Origin: a candidate division FCPU426 bacterium
Lineage (GTDB): Bacteria; Oederibacteriota; Muellerivitia; Muellerivitales; Muellerivitaceae
Length of the DNA: 52,504 bases
Direction of reading: 5' to 3'
Assembly (NCBI GenBank): GCA_003136635.1
Contig: PLFD01000032.1
Coordinates: 85,541-138,044, forward strand
The notes below the pieces were generated by a model, which was not told where the DNA came from, made no database searches, and saw only the letters and a list, made by a program, of their open reading frames with translations. Shown in pieces: positions 43,131 to 51,188 of the stretch. Position 1 is the first letter of the stretch. The number at the start of each line of letters is the position of its first letter. Both the position numbers and the translations under genes were made by a program.

Positions 43131-44909
43131 TTATAAAATTTGATGTATTTCGTAAGTTTTAAGAAGTTTTTTACTGCCTGGCATCATTATCGGATTTGCG
43201 GGTGTCACTTGAACTAGGGTTTCAATTTTTTCGTAAGTTTCTTCAGAGACGATAACTTGGCTTGGCGGGGCCATAGCGCAAAGTTTATCCGCGATTTGAA
43301 GAGGTTCGCCGATAACACTGTAGTCGTAATATTGATTCGAGCCCAAATTTCCGCAGACTACGAAGCCGGTATGAATTCCGATGCCCAAATCAAAGATCTC
43401 ATAACCTTTATGAACGCGCGCAAGGTTAAGTTCTTTGATCGCTTTTTGTATTTCCAAAGCGGCTCGTACAGCCCTGATTTCCTTATCCTTATGCGCGAAA
43501 GGCGCTCCCCACACGGCGATAGCGGTGTCGCCGATAAATTTATCAACCATGCCATCCTGTTCGAATACGATTTGGTTAATGAGACTTAAATAATGGTTTA
43601 AAACGTCGACCAAAACTTCAGGCGTCATGTTTTGATAGGAAATGTTAAACCCCTTAAGTTGAACTTGGAGAAGGGTGCATTCACGCCGTTCCCCTTTGAG
43701 AGCGAAGTAATTATTTTCAGCCAAAAGTTTTTGAGTGATCTGTGGTGAAACGACTTTGCCTAAAATGAGGGTAATCCGCTCTTTGTCTTTTAAACATAGA
43801 ATCGTTTCATGTATGGATCGGGCGAGGTTACCCCAATCATCAGGCCGGTTGACCGGCAATGGAGCATCCCATTTTCCATCCTTGATGAGATTTGTTTGTT
43901 TAATAATCTGGTGAAGCGGTGATAAAAGATTCAGGGTATACCAAAGTCCCAAAGCCAGCATGAACAGAACAAAAATGACAGCTAATTGGGTCATGTGTTT
44001 GAGAGCTGATCCTTCTACCGTAATGGTTTCGTGGATGGGCTGGAAAATAAAGAAATGGCCCGCAATAGCTTGATCCAGATCGTTAATCGGTACGTCATCC
44101 CACAGGAATTTTTGGTCTTTAACCATGATGGCGCTGTGCCGGGTGGCAAAAGCGGCTTTATTGACATCCGAAGAAGTGTTATCAGGGAAGGTGGATATTT
44201 GGATATGGCCGTTGGCATAAAAAACCACATCGTTTTGTGTTATGGATTTAATCCGTTCCATGACGTCACTGTCGAGTTTCATTCCCAACGAAATGGCGCC
44301 GATGATTTTTTTATTTGAAATGATGGGAGCGCAAACAGACAAGTAGTATTGATTTTCATAAGTCGTAAGGCCCATTTCGGTGTTTTTTTCAAAGGCTTCG
44401 GCGAATCCGGGCAAGTCTTTCAGGGAAAAGAGCGCGGTTTGAGGTGTTGTATTGTAGGAAGGAGTCGCGTTGGTGGTTGTGCTGGAATTAACCGGAACAA
44501 AAGTTGGTGTGGAGAGAAGGATTTCGCTTTTGGGTAGATCGATGGTATTAAAAAGAATATTCCCGTTTTTGTCCGCCAGGATAAATAAAGGTCTTTGAAG
44601 ATAACCCGCTAGATCGCTGCCCATTTGATGATATTGAGCGAGAGTCATATTGGGGTTGTTGAGATTTTTTATTATCCAGTCTTTATCAGTGGTGTGATTA
44701 ATCTGGGAAAGAAGAATTTGATATTCTTCGTCGAGAGCTAGCTTGAGGGCCGAAATGCTGCGGTTAAGCCCTGCGTCCGGATCATTAGTTACAACGGTTT
44801 TGAGATGACTGGTAAACAGGGTTTGTCCGATCCACACATAAAGAAACGTCGGAACAATTATAAGAATTAATAACTTAGCGGTGATCCAGCCCCATTTATG
44901 TAAATTCAT
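43131..44909 (-). CDS. membrane-bound class III nucleotidyl cyclase-like protein with degenerate active site
   Basis: This 592-residue protein has a helix at about 10-30, a Cache-like extracellular sensor at about 35-300, a helix at about 305-325, a HAMP-like linker and a C-terminal class III cyclase domain (about 405-592). In that domain the first metal Asp is replaced (LLQVQLKGF, Gln 417), while the second is kept (DKFIGDTAIAVWG, Asp 461), along with the adenine-type Lys 457 and Asp 529 (DYSVIG). The transition-state Asn and Arg are replaced by Gln 538 and Lys 542 (GEPLQIADKL). It may be weakly active or a pseudocyclase sensor. It lies between macB and mutY on the same strand. Confidence 0.8.
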   Translation of the reverse strand: MNLHKWGWITAKLLILIIVPTFLYVWIGQTLFTSHLKTVVTNDPDAGLNRSISALKLALDEEYQILLSQINHTTDKDWIIKNLNNPNMTLAQYHQMGSDLAGYLQRPLFILADKNGNILFNTIDLPKSEILLSTPTFVPVNSSTTTNATPSYNTTPQTALFSLKDLPGFAEAFEKNTEMGLTTYENQYYLSVCAPIISNKKIIGAISLGMKLDSDVMERIKSITQNDVVFYANGHIQISTFPDNTSSDVNKAAFATRHSAIMVKDQKFLWDDVPINDLDQAIAGHFFIFQPIHETITVEGSALKHMTQLAVIFVLFMLALGLWYTLNLLSPLHQIIKQTNLIKDGKWDAPLPVNRPDDWGNLARSIHETILCLKDKERITLILGKVVSPQITQKLLAENNYFALKGERRECTLLQVQLKGFNISYQNMTPEVLVDVLNHYLSLINQIVFEQDGMVDKFIGDTAIAVWGAPFAHKDKEIRAVRAALEIQKAIKELNLARVHKGYEIFDLGIGIHTGFVVCGNLGSNQYYDYSVIGEPLQIADKLCAMAPPSQVIVSEETYEKIETLVQVTPANPIMMPGSKKLLKTYEIHQIL

Positions 44910-44964
44910 GAGATGCCTTGGCGCAGGTTAGAACAACTTTTCAGTGAAAACGTTGCTCAATATA

Positions 44965-45005
44965 TTACAGTTTTGTTGTGGGGGGAAGGGCAGCACAAAC
45001 TGTAA
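44965..45005. repeat. inverted repeat between macB and the cyclase gene
   Basis: TTACAGTTT (44965-44973) and AAACTGTAA (44997-45005) are exact 9 bp inverted arms 23 bp apart, around a G-rich spacer. No T-run follows, so an operator or processing hairpin is more likely than a terminator. Confidence 0.45.
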
Positions 45006-45013
45006 GAGGATGT

Positions 45014-46990
45014 CTATTCGTAACGCAGAGCGAGAATTGGACTCAGCCGTGATGCTTTGTAGGCCGGCCAGATACCAAAAACGACGCCCACAAGAGCGGA
45101 AAAAACAGTCGATATGATCACTGAAGTCGGTGTAACAACAGTCGGCCAGTTGAGAGATAAATGAATGATTTGAGAGAAACTCCAACCCAGTAGGATGCCG
45201 AATAATCCTCCCAATAAACTTACCACGACGGATTCAATTAGAAATTGCGAGAGGATGTCAATTCGTCTGGCGCCGATGGCTTTTCGGAGGCCGATTTCAC
45301 GGGTTCTTTCCGTAACCGAAACCAGCATGATATTCATAATGCCGATGCCCCCGACTAAAAGGGATATGGCCGCGATGGAGGAAAGAAGGACGGTCATGAT
45401 TTGTGTGGAAGCGCTCAAGGTGGCTTGGATATCAGCCATATTTCTGACCTGAAAAGCGTTTTCACTTCCGGGTATATTGGGAATATGCTTTTGTTTCAGC
45501 ATGAAATTTTTTACCGCGTCAGAGGCGGGGCCGGTGTCATCGGTACTGTCGGCCTCAACGTCCACGGAACTGACGTAGAGTTTTCCCAGAAGGCGGTACA
45601 TTGCGGTAGTGACCGGAACCACAATGGCGTCGTCTCGGTCCTGGAATCCATTGGATCCTTTGACGGGCAAAACGCCGATAACCTGGAAGTTGACGCGGTT
45701 GATTTTGATCCATTGGCCGACCGGATTGGCGTTATCGCCGAAAAGATTTTTAATAACCGTGATACCTAACAGACAAACTCTATTTCGGGTTTGGACATCA
45801 GTATCGCTGATAAAACGGCCGTAAATGGGCTGATAAGATTTCATTTCGGCATAATTCGGCGTTGTTCCCACTAATGAAGTACTCCAGTTTTTGTCCGCAT
45901 AAGTGACCTGTACATGCCCCGATAGTTCAGGCGCGACCCGTTTAACCATCGGAACGGAAGCGATAGCATCCACATCTTGAAGCGTGATTCGGCTTGTTCC
46001 CCCTACCCCTTGTTGAACCCCGCCGACCTGTATAGAGCCCGGCATTAACATCAAAAGATTAGTTCCTAAAGAGGAAAGCTGCTGTTGTACGGATATTTGG
46101 GCGCCCGTACCTATGGCTTGCCCCCCTATGACCGCGCTGACACCGATCATGACTCCCAATATAGAAAGAATTGAGCGAACTTTGTTGGCGGTGAGCGCTC
46201 GAAAGGCTTGCCTGAAGTATTCTTTAACGTTTCGGAAACTAAAAGTTGAATTCGAAAGGGATGGGTCGGTTGTATCGCTGAGTAAAGGATGTAAAGGGGG
46301 CGGAATGGTGGATTTGGGGTTTTGCTCATCGCTGAGCACATTTCCATCTTTCATCGTAATAATACGGCGGGCATGGGCGGCAATGTCGGGTTCGTGAGTG
46401 ACGAGAACAATAGTGATCCCGCTGGCGTTCATTTTGCCAAGGAAACCGATGATATCCTCCGAACTCTTGGAATCAAGATTGCCGGTCGGTTCATCAGCAA
46501 GGATTAACTTGGGTTTGTTGGTCAGCGCCCTGGCGATGGCCACACGCTGCTGTTGGCCGCCCGAAAGCTCATTAGGCTTATGACCTAAACGCTCGCCTAA
46601 TCCCACCATTTTTAAAAGTTCTTTCGGATCATCGTGCGGCATGTTGGGGTTGGAATAAAGCAGGGGCAACGACACTTGTTCAACGGCTGAGGTGCGGCCC
46701 AAAAGATTAAACATTTGAAATATAAAACCCAAGGTTTGGCTGCGAATGGCCGCTAAAGCATCTTCCTGTAAGGTTGAAACTTCCTTACCTAAAAGCTTGT
46801 AAGAACCGGAAGTTGGAATGTCCAATAAACCCAGGATTTGCAGCATGGTCGACTTGCCGGAGCCTGATGCGCCCATGATGGCCACAAATTCTCCCGCGGC
46901 AATTTGAAGAGACACTCCGTTCAGGGCCCGAACTTCGGTGTCACCCATGGTATAGACTTTATGAAGATCCTTAATTTCAATGACGTTCAA
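45014..46990 (-). CDS. macB: MacB-like ABC transporter, fused ATPase and permease
   Basis: This 658-residue protein has an N-terminal ATPase: Walker [10 protein letters not shown] (about 40-48), signature [15 protein letters not shown] (about 141-155), Walker [10 protein letters not shown] and the switch histidine VTHEPD. It is followed by a MacB-type membrane part with one helix ([17 protein letters not shown]), a long periplasmic domain and three C-terminal helices ([25 protein letters not shown] with [17 protein letters not shown]). MacB exports macrolides, lipopeptides or toxins by mechanotransmission to TolC. It starts at TTG 46990, one base after the adaptor stop. Substrate unknown. Confidence 0.93.
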   Translation of the reverse strand: MNVIEIKDLHKVYTMGDTEVRALNGVSLQIAAGEFVAIMGASGSGKSTMLQILGLLDIPTSGSYKLLGKEVSTLQEDALAAIRSQTLGFIFQMFNLLGRTSAVEQVSLPLLYSNPNMPHDDPKELLKMVGLGERLGHKPNELSGGQQQRVAIARALTNKPKLILADEPTGNLDSKSSEDIIGFLGKMNASGITIVLVTHEPDIAAHARRIITMKDGNVLSDEQNPKSTIPPPLHPLLSDTTDPSLSNSTFSFRNVKEYFRQAFRALTANKVRSILSILGVMIGVSAVIGGQAIGTGAQISVQQQLSSLGTNLLMLMPGSIQVGGVQQGVGGTSRITLQDVDAIASVPMVKRVAPELSGHVQVTYADKNWSTSLVGTTPNYAEMKSYQPIYGRFISDTDVQTRNRVCLLGITVIKNLFGDNANPVGQWIKINRVNFQVIGVLPVKGSNGFQDRDDAIVVPVTTAMYRLLGKLYVSSVDVEADSTDDTGPASDAVKNFMLKQKHIPNIPGSENAFQVRNMADIQATLSASTQIMTVLLSSIAAISLLVGGIGIMNIMLVSVTERTREIGLRKAIGARRIDILSQFLIESVVVSLLGGLFGILLGWSFSQIIHLSLNWPTVVTPTSVIISTVFSALVGVVFGIWPAYKASRLSPILALRYE

Positions 46991-46991
46991 G

Positions 46992-47951
46992 TTAGTGCTT
47001 TCCGCTCCCGGTAGGGCCGTGAGGCATAAAGGGGTTAGTGCCTGAACTGGTTGTATCCAATTGACCGACCGAAAAGGTTTTAATCAAAATTTTATCGTCT
47101 TCGTTTAGTCCGGAAATTACTTCGATTTGTTTGCCGTCTGTAACCCCCGTTTGAATAGGTTTAAATACGGGTTTGTCACCTTTCTTCTCAGCCGGCACCA
47201 TGACGCCTGATTGTCCATTTTGCTGCTGAACCGCTTCGGAAGGAATAGTTAGAACATCATCCTTTTCCGAGGTGTTGAAAACCACGTTGGCGGTCATGCC
47301 GCTGCGCATAAAGGGCGGCACTTCGTCGGGCCACACATCGACTTCGTAAGTCGTGACGTTATTGACCAAAACAGAAAAATAAGAAATACGCTTAACCGTA
47401 CCAATGAATTGCTGATTGGGATAGGCGTCCAGTGTGATAGTGGCTTTTTGATTCATTTTGATTTGGGCCAGATCGGTTTCATCTACCTGGGTATTCACCA
47501 TCAAATGGTCAGACATGACCATTATGGTGACGCCTGTACTGACGACCTGTCCGGGAACGGTTGGCAACCAGATGATTTGTCCGTTTTCAGGGGAAAGAAG
47601 GGGAGACGCTTGATAAAGTTTTTGCCAATGTTTGTAAATTTTAGGCCCCTGGGCTTCGGCTTCGTCCAGTAAAGTGGCTCTTTCGGTAGAGCTCAATATC
47701 ATTAAAGTTTGACCTTTTTTAACGATGTCCCCTTCTTTAACTAAAAGTTTTTCGATTCGGCCCGCGATGTTAGGGAATACGGCCAGTTCGTTATTGGGCT
47801 GAACATTTCCTGTGGCCAAAACTGTGAGTTGAATATCGTTTCGGGTAACCTTGACGGGTTTGTAACCATCACTCTGGTGCTTGCTTTTTCCGCAGCCTGC
47901 CAGCAGCAGGACCGCGCATACGATAGATACTGTCGAAAATATTTTCTTCAT
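46992..47951 (-). CDS. macA: MacA-like efflux periplasmic adaptor lipoprotein, short hairpin
   Basis: ATG 47951 has GGGAG about eight bases upstream. The lipobox LLLAGCGK predicts lipidation at Cys 20. After it come the barrel-sandwich halves (LAVFPNIAGRIEKLLVKEGDIVKKGQ and IIWLPTVPGQVVSTGVTIMVMS), a beta-barrel and a membrane-proximal domain (VLTIPSEAVQQQNG). Between the two halves there are only about 30 residues (about 88-120), where MacA proteins normally have a long alpha-hairpin of 60 or more. The 319-residue protein is correspondingly short. It overlaps tolC by ATGA and is followed directly by macB, so the partnership is clear from context. Confidence 0.88.
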   Translation of the reverse strand: MKKIFSTVSIVCAVLLLAGCGKSKHQSDGYKPVKVTRNDIQLTVLATGNVQPNNELAVFPNIAGRIEKLLVKEGDIVKKGQTLMILSSTERATLLDEAEAQGPKIYKHWQKLYQASPLLSPENGQIIWLPTVPGQVVSTGVTIMVMSDHLMVNTQVDETDLAQIKMNQKATITLDAYPNQQFIGTVKRISYFSVLVNNVTTYEVDVWPDEVPPFMRSGMTANVVFNTSEKDDVLTIPSEAVQQQNGQSGVMVPAEKKGDKPVFKPIQTGVTDGKQIEVISGLNEDDKILIKTFSVGQLDTTSSGTNPFMPHGPTGSGKH

Positions 47952-49231
47952 GGAATCACTCCCTTTCCTTGTGTCAGCTCCCAATTGGCTTCCGTGGTTT
48001 TAATATTAAAAACGTCTGATAATTGAGCGTTTTCCTGGGCGGTTAAGTTGCCCTCAATTTGCTCCCAGTTTTGAAAAATCAAAAGACCGTTGAGATATTC
48101 TCCCTTGGCGATTTCTTCCTGTGTCTGAGCGGCCTTTACTTGAAACTCCTGAACTTTGCTTTGCTGAACCGCGTCGACATAAGCGGCATAAGAACTCTCC
48201 AACTGACTCTCGGTTTTCAGATCGGTGCTTTCTAAAGTGTCTTCGGTGCCTTGTTTTGTTTCTTCCGCGCTTTTTAAAGTGAAGAGATCGTGCCCGCCGG
48301 TGAAGAGGGGAAAGTTAAGCGAGAGTGTAGCGGTCCATCCGGCGGCCATTGTGTCGTAAGAGGGGCCGGAGCCGCTTAAACCGGCGTCCGCGGTTAAAGT
48401 GGGAAAGAAAGCGCCGCGCGCGGTTACGTATTGACTGTCCGAAAGGTGATATTGCGCCACCGCTTCCAAATGCGCTGGCGTTTCACGAGTGAGTTCCAAA
48501 AAGTCCGGTTCGTTATCGGGCAGAGCAGGACTTTCAAAATCTCCGGAAACCACAATGTCATCCATAGGGTTTCCGCTTAAAACTTGATCCAACTGCCGTT
48601 GAAATACCCGCAAAGTCCTGTTAGCTTGATCGATGTTGTATTCGTCCTGTTTGACCGCCGCTTGAGCCACCAGGAGAGAACCTTTATTATCCGTACCGCC
48701 GCTAAAATTCATCTGAACAAGATCTTGATTGGCCTTGTCCCTGTCCCGGATGGTTTGGAGCAGGACAATTTGTTTTTGCTCGTAAAGTAATTGGTAAAAA
48801 TCCATTTTTAGGTCGTGGGAAAGCTGGGCTTTGGCTTGGGCTAATTGGGCTCTGGCGTTATCCAGTTGAGCGTTGGATTGGTCCACTGAAGCGAAATCTT
48901 TGAATCCGGAAAATATGGTTTCCTGAGCGGTGATACCCAGTGTGGCGCTGGGGGTGTAATTAGGGTCGCTTAAAGCGCCGTTTATAGAAGCGTCAGGGCC
49001 GCTTCGTCCCAATGAGGTTCCGAAAGCTATTTGGGGAAACCATTGGCCAATGCTGGCGATATGGTTATCATCCGCGGCTTTGACGGTCTGTTCCGCTGTT
49101 TTGAGATCAAGATTATTGTTTTCCGCTTCCTTAACGCATTGTTCCCAGGTGAGGGTTGTCTGAGCCGGTGTTTTTGAGGTGATCAATAATATGCTCAACA
49201 CAAAGAACGTTTCTAAACGCCGGTTAATCAT
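47948..49231 (-). CDS. TolC-like outer membrane efflux protein
   Basis: This 427-residue protein has a signal peptide (TFFVLSILLITSKTPA) and the two-repeat OEP layout: LTWEQCVKEAENNNLDLKTAEQTVKA at the start, a long helical segment with GFKDFASVDQSNAQLDNARAQLAQAKAQL, and a second half ASLSLNF-like segment LSLNFPLFTGGHDLFTLKSAEE with ESSYAAYVDAVQQSKVQEFQVKAAQTQEEIAKGEY. It forms a trimeric outer membrane channel in family members. Overlap with the adaptor gene (ATGA at 47948-47951) places all three exporter parts in one operon led by this gene. Confidence 0.92.
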   Translation of the reverse strand: MINRRLETFFVLSILLITSKTPAQTTLTWEQCVKEAENNNLDLKTAEQTVKAADDNHIASIGQWFPQIAFGTSLGRSGPDASINGALSDPNYTPSATLGITAQETIFSGFKDFASVDQSNAQLDNARAQLAQAKAQLSHDLKMDFYQLLYEQKQIVLLQTIRDRDKANQDLVQMNFSGGTDNKGSLLVAQAAVKQDEYNIDQANRTLRVFQRQLDQVLSGNPMDDIVVSGDFESPALPDNEPDFLELTRETPAHLEAVAQYHLSDSQYVTARGAFFPTLTADAGLSGSGPSYDTMAAGWTATLSLNFPLFTGGHDLFTLKSAEETKQGTEDTLESTDLKTESQLESSYAAYVDAVQQSKVQEFQVKAAQTQEEIAKGEYLNGLLIFQNWEQIEGNLTAQENAQLSDVFNIKTTEANWELTQGKGVIP

Positions 49232-49355
49232 GAAATACGCCTTTTTTAAACAAATAAAATGATTCTTTTGAAAAATGAACGGGTGCTAGATTAACACAAT
49301 CGAATAACCTGTTCGGTTACGGTTTTGTTTGGACGTGGGGAACTTGTGAAGTGTG

Positions 49356-49404
49356 TTAAGGCCGTAGACTCAAAATGAGTTAATGAAAACAGACTTGGCC
49401 TTAA
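49356..49404. repeat. inverted repeat upstream of the sigma-54 activator gene
   Basis: TTAAGGCC (49356-49363) and GGCCTTAA (49397-49404) are exact 8 bp arms 33 bp apart, 20 bp before the -35 box. A small ACTC/GAGT hairpin sits between them. It could be an operator shared by the divergent tolC and regulator genes. Confidence 0.4.
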
Positions 49405-49423
49405 TAAACGGTTTTGAAGTTAT

Positions 49424-49453
49424 TTGACATAAAAGTAGAAAAAAGCCTAAAAT
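49424..49453 (+). promoter_or_regulatory. sigma-70 promoter of the sigma-54 activator gene
   Basis: A perfect TTGACA (49424-49429) and TAAAAT (49448-49453) are spaced by 18 bp. The start codon at 49483 lies 29 bp downstream with GGAGGAAG between, so the arrangement is complete. It also rules out the longer reading from 49414. Confidence 0.8.
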
Positions 49454-49482
49454 CATCGCCCTTATCCTTCTGGAGGAAGCTC

Positions 49483-51075
49483 ATGGTACAAAGTCAAAAA
49501 CATTTCACCCGCAAAATCGCGGAACTAACCGTTCTTTACGAAATAAGCCAGGCTCTGGCTTCGAACCTGGATTTGAGTACGGTATCCAATCAAGTTCTTG
49601 AGATTCTTGCCAAAAAACTGGAGATGAACCGGGGAACGATTACGGTGCTTGATGAAAAAACCGGCCATCTTAGTATCGAGGCCGCTCATGGTTTGACTAA
49701 AGAGGAAATTGCCAGAGGTAAATACAAAATAGGCGAAGGAGTGACGGGTAAAGTCGTCGAGCGGGGGGAACCCATGATTATCCCGGATATCGGAAAAGAA
49801 CCTCTTTTCTTAAACCGCACCAGGGCCAGAGGCGATATGAAAAGGCAAAATATTTCCTTTATCTGCGTCCCCATTCAAATGAAGGGTGAAACTTTTGGCG
49901 TGCTCTCTGTGGATCATTTGTTTAAAGACCGGGGTGTTTCGTTCGAGGAAGATGTGCGTCTTTTAACGATCGTGGCTTCGCTCATCGGACAAAATATCAA
50001 GATCCACCAGATGATAGAAAAAGATAAAGAAAAACTGATTGAAGAAAATCGGGAGCTCCATAGCGAGCTCAAAGGCAAATATCGGCTTAACAACATTATT
50101 GGAACCTCTAAACCGATGGTGGAGGTATACAAGGCGGTTCAAAAAATCGCCCCCAGCCGAACCACGGTGATGATCCGCGGCGAATCGGGAACGGGAAAAG
50201 AATTGATTGCCAGGGCCGTTCATTACGGCAGTCCTAGAGCCGATAAACCATTCATTAAAGTGTCCTGCGCGGCTTTGCCGGAGACGCTGCTGGAAAGCGA
50301 GCTTTTCGGGCACGAAAAGGGAAGTTATACAGGCGCTTCCGAAATGGTCAAAGGCCGTTTTGAACTGGCCAATGAAGGAACTCTATTTTTGGATGAAATC
50401 GGCGACATTACCATGTCAACCCAGGTGAAACTGCTCCGGGTTTTACAGGAAAGAAAATTTGAGCGGGTGGGAGGGACTAAAACCCTTTCGGTCGATGTTC
50501 GCATCGTTACGGCCACCAATAGCAATTTGGAAAAGGCCATCGCTGAGGGCAAATTTCGCGAAGACCTGTATTATCGTCTCAATGTTGTGCCGATTTTTCT
50601 GCCGGCCCTGCGGCAACGCAAAGAGGATATCCCTCTTCTGATCGGCCATTTCCTGGACCAGTATAATCTTGAAAATAAAACCCAATTTAAAATTTCTCCC
50701 GAATTGATGACTCGTCTCGTGGATTACAGCTGGCCGGGGAATGTCCGCGAATTGGAAAATACCGTAGAACGCATGGCGGTTATGGCGAAAGACAATGTTT
50801 TATCCGCGGATGATATGCCCACTCCGTTAGGGGTTTATTCTTACAGCGCGCCGGAATCCATTCCGGAAGAACGAATCGCCATGATTCCTGAAACAGTGGT
50901 CCGTAACTCGCCAGGCATGAATTTGTCCGAAATTGAAAAAAATAAAGTGATGGAAGCCATGGAAAGAGCCGCAGGGGTGCAATCCAAAGCCTGCAAATTT
51001 CTGGGCATTACACCGCGTCAATTGGGTTACAAGCTCAAAAAATATAAAATCGGTTATAAACCCACTTTTTTGTGA
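49483..51075 (+). CDS. NifA-type sigma-54 dependent transcription activator (GAF-AAA-Fis)
   Basis: ATG 49483 is behind GGAGGAAG (49472-49479). The 530-residue protein has a GAF domain (about 28-175), a coiled linker (KDKEKLIEENRELHSELKGKY), an AAA+ domain with Walker A GESGTGKE (233-240), the sigma-54 contact loop GSYTGA (280-285, a variant of GAFTGA) and Walker B LFLDEIGD (301-308), and a Fis-type HTH at the C-terminus (SKACKFLGITPRQLGYKLKKYKI). It would drive sigma-54 RNA polymerase at distant promoters in response to a ligand bound by GAF. Target genes are unknown; tolC-macAB lies just upstream and diverges. NifA itself is unlikely without nif genes nearby. Confidence 0.9.
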   Translation: MVQSQKHFTRKIAELTVLYEISQALASNLDLSTVSNQVLEILAKKLEMNRGTITVLDEKTGHLSIEAAHGLTKEEIARGKYKIGEGVTGKVVERGEPMIIPDIGKEPLFLNRTRARGDMKRQNISFICVPIQMKGETFGVLSVDHLFKDRGVSFEEDVRLLTIVASLIGQNIKIHQMIEKDKEKLIEENRELHSELKGKYRLNNIIGTSKPMVEVYKAVQKIAPSRTTVMIRGESGTGKELIARAVHYGSPRADKPFIKVSCAALPETLLESELFGHEKGSYTGASEMVKGRFELANEGTLFLDEIGDITMSTQVKLLRVLQERKFERVGGTKTLSVDVRIVTATNSNLEKAIAEGKFREDLYYRLNVVPIFLPALRQRKEDIPLLIGHFLDQYNLENKTQFKISPELMTRLVDYSWPGNVRELENTVERMAVMAKDNVLSADDMPTPLGVYSYSAPESIPEERIAMIPETVVRNSPGMNLSEIEKNKVMEAMERAAGVQSKACKFLGITPRQLGYKLKKYKIGYKPTFL

Positions 51076-51188
51076 AATTTTAGCGGTCATTTCACGAATT
51101 AATTGGACAAGAGCTTTTATGAAAGAATGTCAGTGGTATTCTTAAGTCATGTTATTTTTAATATCCCGTTTTTTGGAAACTATCTGAA

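Noticed and set aside
49414..49482. Upstream extension of the sigma-54 activator from 49414
   Set aside because: It would place the start before a perfect TTGACA-18-TAAAAT promoter and ignore the GGAGGAAG site used by ATG 49483.
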